A stretch of 64,000 bases of DNA from Abyssicoccus albus (GTDB taxonomy: Bacteria; Bacillota; Bacilli; Staphylococcales; Abyssicoccaceae): the NCBI RefSeq assembly GCF_003815035.1, contig NZ_RKRK01000002.1, positions 961,618 to 1,025,617 of the forward strand, read 5' to 3'. Below are positions 17,199 to 25,214 of the stretch, piece after piece. Position numbers and translations under genes: made by a program. The notes under the pieces were generated by a model, which worked only from the letters and a program-made list of their open reading frames with translations, had not been told where the DNA came from and did not search any database. Every line of letters starts with the position of its first letter. The stretch's first letter is position 1.

Positions 17199-19796
17199 AT
17201 GAAAAACAAACATATCATTGTCCCTACGCTCGCAGTCACAATGCTTGCCTCTACATATCATACAGTTGATGCAAATGAACTGACTTCAACTGAACAAGCT
17301 ACGACTGAAGTGCCTTCTTCTGAACAAGCTACAACTGAAGCACCTTCAACTGAACAAGCTACAACTGAAGCGCCTTCTTCTGAACAAGCTACAATTGAAG
17401 CGCCTTCTTCTGAACAAGCTACAACTGAAGCGCCTTCAACTGAAAAGGCTACAACTGAAGCGCCTTCTTCTGAACAAGCTACGACTGAAGTGCCTTCTTC
17501 TGAACAAGCTACAACTGAAGTGCCTTCAACTGAATCAGCTACGACTGAAGCGCCTTCTTCTGAACAAGCTACAACTGAAGTGCCTTCTTATCGAATGGCA
17601 TCCATTACTGCAAATAAAGTACAAACAGTAGACCAAAATTCTCCTGTAACAAATGATGAAATTGAACGTGCAAATGAAGTGCCACTTGTTGAATATTCAT
17701 ACATTGACGGGACTTACAAAGCACATTACCGCAATGGATATGCACGTCCAGAAGGAATTGTAGCGCACGAAACAGCAAACCAAAATTCTACAATTCATGG
17801 TGAAATTGGATATATGACACGCAATAAAGACAATGCTTTTGTTCATGCATTTGTAGATGCAGATCACATTATCGAGGTTGCTCCAACTGAATATTTAGCT
17901 TGGGGTGCGGGTCCGGTTGCAAATGAGCGTTTTATGCATGTTGAACTCGTTGAACATAACAATCGTGAACAATTTGTTAAATCGATTAATAACTATGCGG
18001 CTTACCTAGCAAATATGCTTTATCGATATAAATTAGGTGTCGATCAAGTTGAATACGACCAAGTTGGAACACTTTGGTCTCACCGTGCTGTGAGTCAATT
18101 TTTAGGTGGCACAAACCATGTTGACCCACATGGTTATTTGGAACGTAATAACTACAACTTCCAAGACCTTGTAAAGCTTGTGACTAAAAAATATGATGCT
18201 CTAGTGAGTAAACAAGCGAAACCGATCGTAAATCTACCTTATACAGAATCTCAAACAAATCAAATGGCTCGTATGAATACAAACCAAGATGTTGTCTATA
18301 ACTCAGTCACTGATGTGACACGTCATTCTTCTAAAGATATGCAAGATAAGGCTTATTTTGTAAAGCGTCAAGTTAAGTACAATGCTGATACGTATATGCT
18401 GTTACAAAACAGTGAATCTGGACAATATTTAGGATGGGTTAAATCTCAAAACTTAGAGCATTACAATATTGTCGAGGAAACACCTTTTGCCAAAAAAGCA
18501 AATGTGAATGGAACAGCACCTGGTTTACTCAATAGACCTTTCGGTACGGACCGTCAAATGAGTCTAATTTTTGACAAAGCACCGACGAGTGAATTCAATA
18601 TAGAAAAGCAAGTTAAAGTTGGACCTCACACATATTTATACGGATTATTAGATAACACTTATGGATGGTTGAACTTAAAGCAGTTAATTTCCGATCAAGT
18701 TATTAGTGAACCAACACCTAAGCCAGTTCCAGAACCTACTCCAACGGAACCGAAACAACCTGAACCAACTCAAGCAAAACCATCTTTAGTTACGATCGCT
18801 AAACAAGTTCTAAATGGCGAATGGGGTGATGGTTCAACGCGTCGTGCGAAGTTAACTGAAGCTGGGTATAACTATCGTGAAGTTCAATCAGTCGTCAATC
18901 GTATTTTGGCTGGTGAGACAGTTGTAGAACCTGCTCCAACAACTACGACGCCTAAACCGAAACAACCGACTCAAACACCTTCACAACCAAAAAATACAAC
19001 ATCAACTCAAACATCATTAGTGACGATAGCGAAGCAAGTCATCAATGGTGAATGGGGTATCGGTTCGACACGTCGTGCGAAGTTAACTGAAGTGGGGTAT
19101 AACTATCGTGAAGTTCAATCAGTCGTCAATCGTATTTTGGCTGGTGAGACAGTTGTAGAAACAACTCCGACGGCTAAACCGACAAAACCGAAACAACCGA
19201 CTCAAACACCTTCACAACCAAAAAATACAACATCAACTCAAACGTCATTAGTGACCATTGCGAAACAAGTCATCAACGGTGAATGGGGTATCGGTTCAAC
19301 GCGTCGTGCGAAGTTGACTGAAGCTGGGTATAACTATCGTGAAGTTCAATCAGTCGTCAATCGTATTTTGGCTGGTGAGACAGTTGTAGAAACAACTCCA
19401 ACTACTCCGGCGCCTAAACCGACGAAACCGAAACAAACGACTCAAACACCTTCACAACCTAAAGATACAACATCAACTCAAACATCATTAGTGACGATAG
19501 CGAAGCAAGTCATCAATGGTGAATGGGGTGTTGGTTCAACGCGTCGTGCGAAGTTGACTGCAGCTGGGTATAACTATCGTGAAGTTCAATCAGTCGTCAA
19601 TAAAATTTTAACTGGTAAGCCTGTCACAACGAAGGTTGAACCTGTTAATTCAACTGTAAGTAATCCTGATTTAACTCAAATTGCTAGAGACGTCATTAAT
19701 GGCAAATTTGGAGTTGGATCAGAAAGAAGATATTTACTAGAAAAAGCAGGTTATTCATACACAGAAGTACAAGCCTTAGTAAATCGTATGTTATAA
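17199..19796 (+). CDS. Secreted N-acetylmuramoyl-L-alanine amidase with CW_7-like repeats
   Basis: 865 residues; RBS AAGGAG before the ATG. Residues 1-26 are a signal peptide (ends TVDANE). Residues ~30-130 are ten tandem copies of a 10-residue Ser/Thr/Glu unit. Residues ~184-330 are an Amidase_2 domain related to Atl-type amidases: GIVAHETANQ, FVHAFVDADHIIEVAP, HVELVEH and NHVDPHGYL give the zinc histidines and catalytic glutamate. Residues ~350-505 look like two SH3-type (GW-like) wall-binding modules. After a Pro/Thr linker come five ~43-residue modules of the CW_7 (Cpl-7) type, with GEWGxGSTRR and AGYNYREVQ. It should cleave the muramoyl-alanine bond in peptidoglycan. It stands alone between two terminators. 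CW_7 modules are better known from phage lysins than from staphylococcal autolysins. Confidence 0.9.
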   Translation: MKNKHIIVPTLAVTMLASTYHTVDANELTSTEQATTEVPSSEQATTEAPSTEQATTEAPSSEQATIEAPSSEQATTEAPSTEKATTEAPSSEQATTEVPSSEQATTEVPSTESATTEAPSSEQATTEVPSYRMASITANKVQTVDQNSPVTNDEIERANEVPLVEYSYIDGTYKAHYRNGYARPEGIVAHETANQNSTIHGEIGYMTRNKDNAFVHAFVDADHIIEVAPTEYLAWGAGPVANERFMHVELVEHNNREQFVKSINNYAAYLANMLYRYKLGVDQVEYDQVGTLWSHRAVSQFLGGTNHVDPHGYLERNNYNFQDLVKLVTKKYDALVSKQAKPIVNLPYTESQTNQMARMNTNQDVVYNSVTDVTRHSSKDMQDKAYFVKRQVKYNADTYMLLQNSESGQYLGWVKSQNLEHYNIVEETPFAKKANVNGTAPGLLNRPFGTDRQMSLIFDKAPTSEFNIEKQVKVGPHTYLYGLLDNTYGWLNLKQLISDQVISEPTPKPVPEPTPTEPKQPEPTQAKPSLVTIAKQVLNGEWGDGSTRRAKLTEAGYNYREVQSVVNRILAGETVVEPAPTTTTPKPKQPTQTPSQPKNTTSTQTSLVTIAKQVINGEWGIGSTRRAKLTEVGYNYREVQSVVNRILAGETVVETTPTAKPTKPKQPTQTPSQPKNTTSTQTSLVTIAKQVINGEWGIGSTRRAKLTEAGYNYREVQSVVNRILAGETVVETTPTTPAPKPTKPKQTTQTPSQPKDTTSTQTSLVTIAKQVINGEWGVGSTRRAKLTAAGYNYREVQSVVNKILTGKPVTTKVEPVNSTVSNPDLTQIARDVINGKFGVGSERRYLLEKAGYSYTEVQALVNRML
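17286..17585 (+). repeat. Ten 30-bp in-frame repeats in the amidase N-terminus
   Basis: Ten copies of a 30-bp unit encode variants of S-(S/T)-E-Q-A-T-T-E-(V/A)-P. Copies differ by one or two bases, so slippage or recombination could change the copy number without a frameshift. The repetitive DNA also keeps the other forward frames open. Confidence 0.9.
18783..19793 (+). repeat. Five CW_7-like modules in the amidase C-terminus
   Basis: Copies start at about 18783, 19014, 19245, 19485 and 19665. The first four are nearly identical at DNA level and spaced 231, 231 and 240 bp, including a Pro/Thr/Lys linker. The fifth is divergent (GKFGVGSERR in place of GEWGxGSTRR). This pattern implies recent amplification of the first four. 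Confidence 0.85.
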
Positions 19797-19811
19797 AAAG
19801 ATTTCAATAAT

Positions 19812-19853
19812 AAAACTGCTACTGATATAAGGAATATCAGTAGCAGTTTTTTT
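19812..19853 (+). terminator. Rho-independent terminator after the amidase gene
   Basis: AAAACTGCTACTGATAT and its complement ATATCAGTAGCAGTTTT enclose a short loop, with a continuing T run. Confidence 0.9.
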
Positions 19854-19868
19854 ATGGTTTCTAAAAAG

Positions 19869-20083
19869 CTGCGGAATATAATACTCTTTTATTCCACAGC
19901 TTTCATTCATACATTCTACTCTTTTCATTCTGTGGAATATAACTCTCTTTTATTCCACTGTTTTTATTCAAACATACTACACTTTTCAATCTGTGGAATA
20001 TAACTCTCTTTTATTCCGCAGTTTTCATTCATACATTCTACACTTTTCATTCTGTGGAATATAACTCTCTTTTATTCCGCAGT
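19869..20083. repeat. Tandem hairpin array, 61-bp period, four copies
   Basis: Units start at 19869, 19930, 19991 and 20052, exactly 61 bp apart. Each has the left arm CTGYGGAATA, a pyrimidine-rich loop (TAACTCTCTTT or close), the right arm TATTCCRCAG, then a ~30-bp spacer TTTTCATTCATACATTCTAC. G-to-A changes in the arms keep pairing or leave a G-T pair. The array lies between convergent genes (amidase and the 20127 gene), beside but separate from ordinary terminators on both sides. No ORF is present. It fills most of the 330-bp gap between the two genes. Confidence 0.85.
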
Positions 20084-20095
20084 TCCGTAAAATAT

Positions 20096-20127
20096 ACTAA
20101 AAAAACTCCTAATACAATTAGGAGTTT
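20096..20127 (-). terminator. Terminator overlapping the stop codon of the 20127-20735 gene
   Basis: AAAACTCCTAAT and ATTAGGAGTTTT form a 12-bp stem. On the minus strand it is followed by a T run. Confidence 0.85.
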
Positions 20128-20735
20128 TAACTATTTTGCTTTGATGCTTCAACTTGATTAGCGTAGATTTCTTGTAAATGAACAAACGGGATTAATCCAA
20201 TCTCTGCTTCCCCATTTAATTCAACGTAAGTTGGGATCAATGATTCGCTATTTAAAATCTGTTCAACTTCCATCATTTCTTTATTAAATACCTTCGTCAC
20301 ATTCGTAATCACTTTCAATATATCTGAATATGAATTCAACACTTCTTGTGTAATTTGATCATGGGGTATTGCAATATCTATAATGTAATTTTTTCGCTTA
20401 GCACTTGGGAACATATATCCTTTAATAATGCTTACTTGCTCTTTAGTCATTTCTGATTTTTTGAACAAAGAAAGCTCAATTTCAGCGTCAAATGTCTCTT
20501 CCAATTGCTTATCTACAAAATATCTTGCGATATTTTCAAAGTTCAGTTTGAAATCTCCAATATATATTGAATGTTCGTCGAACATCACGATGATTTGTCT
20601 CGTATCAAGTTGGATATACATAAAATTCTGATTCCCTATTAACGAAAACGGGTCAGCCTTATTTAACTTCGATACTCTTTGGTTCATCTTGCTAAAGTCC
20701 AATAAAGAAATTACGGCTTGGTTGTTTAAAATCAA
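20127..20735 (-). CDS. Conserved-looking hypothetical protein paired with the HExxH membrane protein
   Basis: About 202 residues from a TTG at 20735, chosen because AAGGAG lies 9 bp upstream; the ATG at 20765 has no RBS and overlaps the upstream gene. The sequence has no signal peptide, membrane helix or motif I recognise. Predicted character is alternating alpha/beta, with a segment MYIQLDTRQIIVMFDEHSIY resembling a beta sheet. It starts 14 bp after the stop of the metalloprotease-like gene, so the two are almost certainly co-transcribed and probably act together; what they do is not shown by the sequence. Confidence 0.6.
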   Translation of the reverse strand: MILNNQAVISLLDFSKMNQRVSKLNKADPFSLIGNQNFMYIQLDTRQIIVMFDEHSIYIGDFKLNFENIARYFVDKQLEETFDAEIELSLFKKSEMTKEQVSIIKGYMFPSAKRKNYIIDIAIPHDQITQEVLNSYSDILKVITNVTKVFNKEMMEVEQILNSESLIPTYVELNGEAEIGLIPFVHLQEIYANQVEASKQNS

Positions 20736-20748
20736 CTTTAAGCACTCC

Positions 20749-22317
20749 TTATGATTCGCTTTCAATTGTCCATAAATTTTTTAATAATTTCATTCTTAAA
20801 TATACCATTTCCTCGTCATCATAGAAATAGTTTATACGAAAATCTTTCGGAATACGGGCATTATTTTTGTATTTCGAGAATACAAACGTCTCAAAACTAA
20901 CCGCATAATCTTCTTTCGGATTCGTTGCTGCGTATTCTGAAATAAATTCATCAGAATATTTATTATAGAACGCTGTGAGTTCTTTATCACTTTTTTGTTT
21001 GTTATTAATCCAACGGTCATCATAGTCTGTCCAGAACCGCTCGAAAAATTGTTGAAGCCTTGCATCTTTCCTTAAACATTCATAGGTCCCAACTTCATCA
21101 TTACAATTAAATAACATCACATATTCTTCACGGTTCAATGTAATCACATGGGCAATTTCATGGACAAGCGTTCGATAGAGTTGAACTTTATGATCCATAT
21201 CTTGTATATCAAATTTCAACGTCATCTCGTTATTCCTCGTTTCAATGAATGCTAAGTAATGATTTGGTCCGTCTGTGAAAGCTCCATAATAATCAACAAT
21301 GTCAAAATAATGTGTCGGTGTAATTTGCTTAAATATATGATATGCCTTCTGATAGTTCTTAAAATCGTCTTCACTCTTTTTGGCATTAATATTTTCACGG
21401 TCAATGAGTTGACCGTCTGAATCAATCTTCCACCTGTATAAATATCGCTCATTCTCGGGTTTAGTATTGAACATCCCAAAATCAAATAAATTATACTCTT
21501 GATTCATATCTACATGATCATTTAATTTGTTTAAATAATCATCACCGAGTTCAGCGCACTCTACAACAGTTGTACATTCTAATGGCTCATCCGGTTCAAA
21601 TGAAAGTTCAATACGCTCGTTTTTTTCGCTGAGTGGTTCAATTTCACGAATCGATTCACTGGTTGATGAGTGATCATACTGAGCTTCTAACATTTGATTC
21701 GTCACAATACTAATAAAGAATAGAGAGACACTTAAAATCACAGCCCCAAGGATTAAAGTAAGTAATCCTTTAAGCCATGGATTCATCTGTGGTTTCGGTG
21801 ATGTTACTCTATCTTCAATATTAAAGCGCACTTTCATTTGGGTCATTGCAATATTAAATAGTTCATCAAATGTTTCATCTTGATGCTGGAGTAAATAGAT
21901 TGACGCATTTTGCCTATACTTCTCACTTAAATAATATTCGTTATCTGATAAAATACCATATGGAATATTGAAAGTTAAACATATATCTAATATTCTCAGC
22001 ACAACAAATTTCGGAACATCCGTTTTAATTAAGACAAAATCCATTTGCTTTATATGTTGAATTTGATGAAGACTTAATCGTTCGTTCAAAAAGGGAATAA
22101 CACCTATACCATTATAATCAATACGTTCTGAGATCGATGTTTGAATACCATGTTTACTCAATGATTTGAGTAAATGATGTGCGCTTTTAGAATATTCGAT
22201 CGATGTATATATGGATGTGTTCACATTGAGTTCGTGTTGAAGTACTTTAGCATATTGTGGAGCACCTTCATGGTGATCTTTTGATTTATAACTATTTGAC
22301 ACCCACAATAGATTCAT
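20749..22317 (-). CDS. Membrane-anchored putative zinc metalloprotease with cytoplasmic N-terminal domain
   Basis: 522 residues from the ATG at 22317 (GAGGCA upstream). Residues 1-~175 are a soluble alpha/beta domain starting MNLLWVSNSYKSKDHHEGAP, faintly like the first half of a GT-B glycosyltransferase. One hydrophobic helix (WLKGLLTLILGAVILSVSLF, ~185-210) follows. The rest, ~300 residues, should be outside: it has two Cys pairs (CTTVVEC and CNDEVGTYEC), then LVHEIAHVITL, an HExxH zinc motif. EYAATNPKEDYAVSFE near the end matches the second half of many putative zinc peptidases, where an acidic residue is the third ligand. Upstream is a divergent gene at 22435. I do not recognise the full architecture; protease activity is inferred. 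Confidence 0.7.
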   Translation of the reverse strand: MNLLWVSNSYKSKDHHEGAPQYAKVLQHELNVNTSIYTSIEYSKSAHHLLKSLSKHGIQTSISERIDYNGIGVIPFLNERLSLHQIQHIKQMDFVLIKTDVPKFVVLRILDICLTFNIPYGILSDNEYYLSEKYRQNASIYLLQHQDETFDELFNIAMTQMKVRFNIEDRVTSPKPQMNPWLKGLLTLILGAVILSVSLFFISIVTNQMLEAQYDHSSTSESIREIEPLSEKNERIELSFEPDEPLECTTVVECAELGDDYLNKLNDHVDMNQEYNLFDFGMFNTKPENERYLYRWKIDSDGQLIDRENINAKKSEDDFKNYQKAYHIFKQITPTHYFDIVDYYGAFTDGPNHYLAFIETRNNEMTLKFDIQDMDHKVQLYRTLVHEIAHVITLNREEYVMLFNCNDEVGTYECLRKDARLQQFFERFWTDYDDRWINNKQKSDKELTAFYNKYSDEFISEYAATNPKEDYAVSFETFVFSKYKNNARIPKDFRINYFYDDEEMVYLRMKLLKNLWTIESES

Positions 22318-22434
22318 TGCCTCACATCCTTTTCTTAAATTCACTTTAAAATCATCATAATTTCATATATAATTTAAATGAAATTAACAATTAATTAATA
22401 TTTTTTACAATCTTTACATTGAGAGGTGCAAAAT

Positions 22435-23760
22435 ATGGAGTCTATATGGGAACAATCTAATCATAGAACTCAATTGTTCACTGACCTCTGTCAATCTGAG
22501 CGTAACCATCGTATGAGTTATTCAATCTATCAACAATTATATCAATTGGATTATTTCCAAACTCATGACTACTTATTGCAATACTTCGACATTGCAAACA
22601 ATCAAACAGGAGTTGCTGCGTTATATAAATCAAATTCAAGTGACCATACAACCGTGTTACTCAATTATTATGATGATCAATTATCCGATACGATGGAATT
22701 CAAAGTAAATAAAGGTAAGTTTTATTATAATGTACCAAGCTTTACACCGTCTAGCATCATGATTCATATGGTTGTTCTTGAACAAGCAATTATTTCAAAG
22801 ATTGAAACGAATATATTATTCGTTTCAATTCCAAGATCATACGCACCAATTGCCTCGATGAGTGACTTAATGGCATTGTTATATGAATTAAAGGCTGAAT
22901 ATCAACTTGACTATAGAGCATTTATTTCAAGTGAAATGAATGAATCAAGCGATAAGGATAAAATCTTACCAATTGCACTGGGTGCGATGGGTAAAATTAA
23001 TATTAAACTTCATACGAATCACTTGAAAGATAAACAAATCAAAAGATTGAAGCAGCGTGTTGCTCTATTAAATGATTCATTATTATTTGAACAAGATGGC
23101 ATGGTCAAAACAACTATTCATGACGATGAACTCTTGTTAGAAGTTATGCATTATCGTTCAAAACCTAAAAAAATCATTAATGAATTAGAAAAAGTGTTAA
23201 ATGAAGATACTTCCCTGCAGATGATTAATTTTGAAACATTGAAACATGATTTTATAAAACAATATTCAAAAGAAAAATACAAAAAGTTCGTTAAGTCCAA
23301 TACTGTTCCAAATTTGATTGATAAAATGCTGATGAAAGTTTATCCAAAACGTTATAAACATATAGTCGTATTGTATTTCTTGAAGCCGTACTTTCCGGCA
23401 ACTGAGACGGAATTAACTAAAGAAGTGAAACGTTGGATGAAAAAAATTAAAAAACGCGCAAATAAATTATTCAATCGTAATATCAAAGCGATCCCACAAA
23501 ATGAACAACCACTCGTATTAAACTTGGCTGATTTTCAATATAAATTAAAACAACATGAATTTTATCACAATAATATTCCTGGTCAATTAACAAAACCAGC
23601 TCTGAAAAAAGAATACTTAAAGGCAATGCATGCCCCATTACTTAATATTGGACCTGTAATTCATTCAGAAGGTACATATTATACCGTCAATGTGGACCAG
23701 ATTTTCAATGAAATTCCGATGTACATCCACTCATTAATTAAAGCTTCGTCGGATCATTAA
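22435..23760 (+). CDS. RocB-like M20-family protein with degenerate metal site
   Basis: 441 residues from the ATG at 22435 (GAGAGGTG 7 bp upstream). The start resembles RocB-type M20 peptidases: LYQLDYFQTHDYLLQYF followed by VAALYKSNSSDHTTVLLNYYDDQ, where M20 enzymes have a conserved H-x-D in ILxSHHDVV. Here the histidine position reads Tyr, with the Asp kept. The next block, ASMSDLMALLYEL, fits the second metal Asp, but the catalytic D-E-E block appears as SSEMNESS. If the alignment is right, the protein keeps the fold but not hydrolase chemistry. The C-terminal ~150 residues are basic and do not resemble RocB clearly. It diverges from the HExxH gene and its 3' end overlaps the ComK2-like gene by 23 bp. 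Confidence 0.5.
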   Translation: MESIWEQSNHRTQLFTDLCQSERNHRMSYSIYQQLYQLDYFQTHDYLLQYFDIANNQTGVAALYKSNSSDHTTVLLNYYDDQLSDTMEFKVNKGKFYYNVPSFTPSSIMIHMVVLEQAIISKIETNILFVSIPRSYAPIASMSDLMALLYELKAEYQLDYRAFISSEMNESSDKDKILPIALGAMGKINIKLHTNHLKDKQIKRLKQRVALLNDSLLFEQDGMVKTTIHDDELLLEVMHYRSKPKKIINELEKVLNEDTSLQMINFETLKHDFIKQYSKEKYKKFVKSNTVPNLIDKMLMKVYPKRYKHIVVLYFLKPYFPATETELTKEVKRWMKKIKKRANKLFNRNIKAIPQNEQPLVLNLADFQYKLKQHEFYHNNIPGQLTKPALKKEYLKAMHAPLLNIGPVIHSEGTYYTVNVDQIFNEIPMYIHSLIKASSDH

Positions 23761-24232
23761 GATTCACTTGATAAATTGCACGATGTTCAAACACTTTATA
23801 TTCATATTCAATGAGTCTAAGCGTCTGCTCGTATTGCTTTAAAACAAAACGATAAGGGGCTTCAACGATTAATGATGCATCGTTATTGAACGTAATGATT
23901 GTTCCATCTTTGTATGGCTTCGCTCCAAAAAAATACTTCGCATTAATATAATCATAATTTCTTCTTGAATAATACTTCACTGGAAAATAGGCCTCTCTAC
24001 TCATCCCATCAATGACGATGGGATGAAATTTATGTATATCATGATATGTCTTCAATTGATTTTTTCGACAATCAATGTTCGTCCCAAGAATTAACAACAT
24101 TTGATTTAACAACTCATAGGGTGATTGTTCCGTATAGTGTTCAGTATTCATCACATCAACAATCTTCGTCTTATACTGTATATCTCGATTCGTCATTAAA
24201 TACATCGATGTTGGACTAAATGGATAGTTCAA
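23738..24232 (-). CDS. comK2: ComK2-like competence transcription factor
   Basis: 164 residues. A TTG at 24232 is chosen because GGAGGAG lies 8 bp upstream; the ATG nearer the RBS leads only to an 8-codon frame. The middle, ILGTNIDCRKNQLKTYHDIHKFHPIVID, followed by YFPVKYYSRRNYDYINAKYFF and ITFNNDASLIVEAPYRFVLKQYE, follows the order of ComK blocks (xRK, HxxPIxID, FP, a central aromatic strand, FxNG/N). It is clearly more divergent than the ComK at 31475. ComK proteins bind AT-rich boxes and activate DNA-uptake genes; staphylococci have two, ComK1 and ComK2. It diverges from a SigS-like sigma factor gene across about 220 bp. The ComK2 name is by similarity of pattern only. Confidence 0.62.
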   Translation of the reverse strand: MNYPFSPTSMYLMTNRDIQYKTKIVDVMNTEHYTEQSPYELLNQMLLILGTNIDCRKNQLKTYHDIHKFHPIVIDGMSREAYFPVKYYSRRNYDYINAKYFFGAKPYKDGTIITFNNDASLIVEAPYRFVLKQYEQTLRLIEYEYKVFEHRAIYQVNLNDPTKL

Positions 24233-24456
24233 GAAACATACTCCTCCTTTAAATTCAAATGAATTTCACAAGTTAATTATATGTTAAATAAATGTTATGT
24301 CTAGTGTTGATATCTATTTTTTACAATAAATTTACATAACATCATTTTATCGTAATATTTAACACGACATGTCATATGCGTCTTATATTGTATTCTAGTA
24401 TGCTTACATCACCCATGGGAATACAACGAAAGAGCGCTCTTTAGAAAGGTTATAAT

Positions 24457-24906
24457 ATGAAACCTTTTGAGGAAGTGTTAATGCAGTATGATCGTTATAT
24501 TCATTACTTAATTCATAAGTATAAATTATATTATGATGCAGAGGATGCCTATCAACAGTTGTCTATTGACTTATATTTACTCACATTAAAATATGATGAC
24601 ACTAAAGATTTCGATCAATATATTAAATACCAATTGAATTTTAAGGCGATTGATTATACACGCAAAACTGTTAAATATTATGAGCGTCATATGTTATCAG
24701 ATAAACATATAGAAATCTCCAAAGAAGACGACGATTCCCTTTGGTTGATAGATGCGCATCATCTGCTCAATGAATATGAATACACATGGCTAAACTATGC
24801 ATTGCAAGGACTATCTGTTCAACAGATGAGTCAGTTGATGAATAAAAGTGAATCCTCAATTAAAGGATATCGACAAAATGCACGTCTTAAACTCAAACCC
24901 CTTTGA
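24457..24906 (+). CDS. sigS: Small sigma-70 family factor, SigS-like
   Basis: 149 residues, ATG after AGAAAGG. The N-terminal half resembles sigma region 2: YIHYLIHKYKLYYDAEDAYQQ, then an LxFKAIDYTRK segment where promoter -10 recognition residues lie. The C-terminal half is region 4: YEYTWLNYALQGLSVQQMSQ and MNKSESSIKGYRQNARLKLK, a helix-turn-helix. Length and the H-x-L-x-x-K-Y start fit the staphylococcal ECF-type factor SigS better than SigH or SigB. No anti-sigma gene is adjacent. Its divergent neighbour is the ComK2-like gene, so both could share control. The next gene downstream encodes a DUF2187 protein. Confidence 0.65.
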   Translation: MKPFEEVLMQYDRYIHYLIHKYKLYYDAEDAYQQLSIDLYLLTLKYDDTKDFDQYIKYQLNFKAIDYTRKTVKYYERHMLSDKHIEISKEDDDSLWLIDAHHLLNEYEYTWLNYALQGLSVQQMSQLMNKSESSIKGYRQNARLKLKPL

Positions 24907-24964
24907 ATTCAGTACAAATTTTGATATAATCTTGAATAACGTACGCTAAGAGAGGATGATCATT

Positions 24965-25174
24965 GTGACAGAGAAGGATAAAGAGCAAATAGAAGAGGAA
25001 TTAGACATCGCAGAAGTTGGACAAATTGTAAAATTTAAAGGTATGAAAGGTAAAGTCGAAAAGATTAATGATAATTCAGTAATTGTAGATATTACAATCA
25101 ATGAAGATTTCGACGAAAATGAAATGTTCGAAAAGACTGTTGTCAATCATAAAAACTATGAAATTATAGAATAA
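24965..25174 (+). CDS. DUF2187-family small protein
   Basis: 69 residues from a GTG at 24965; the ATG at 24956 directly abuts the RBS AGAGG and is too close, whereas the GTG has normal spacing. The sequence AEVGQIVKFKGMKGKVEKINDNSVIVDITI and the ending KTVVNHKNYEI match the DUF2187 family (KOW/SH3-like small beta barrel). The acidic first 15 residues are an addition. The role is unknown to me; the fold suggests nucleic-acid or protein binding. It is followed by a bidirectional terminator. Confidence 0.78.
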   Translation: MTEKDKEQIEEELDIAEVGQIVKFKGMKGKVEKINDNSVIVDITINEDFDENEMFEKTVVNHKNYEIIE

Positions 25175-25177
25175 ATG

Positions 25178-25214
25178 AAAGAAGGTTAGGTCACTTTCGA
25201 CCTAACCTTCTTCT
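25178..25214. terminator. Bidirectional terminator between convergent genes
   Basis: GAAGGTTAGGTC and GACCTAACCTTC form a perfect 12-bp stem with a 6-base loop. It covers the end of the minus-strand gene (stop at 25202). Confidence 0.85.

Noticed and set aside
17395..17631. Leu/Lys-rich 78-residue reading frame
   Set aside because: It is the shifted frame of the 30-bp repeats in the amidase gene and only stays open because of the repeat.
19869..20083. CRISPR-like repeat array
   Set aside because: The whole 61-bp unit, including the part that would be a spacer, is conserved between copies, and there are no cas genes nearby.
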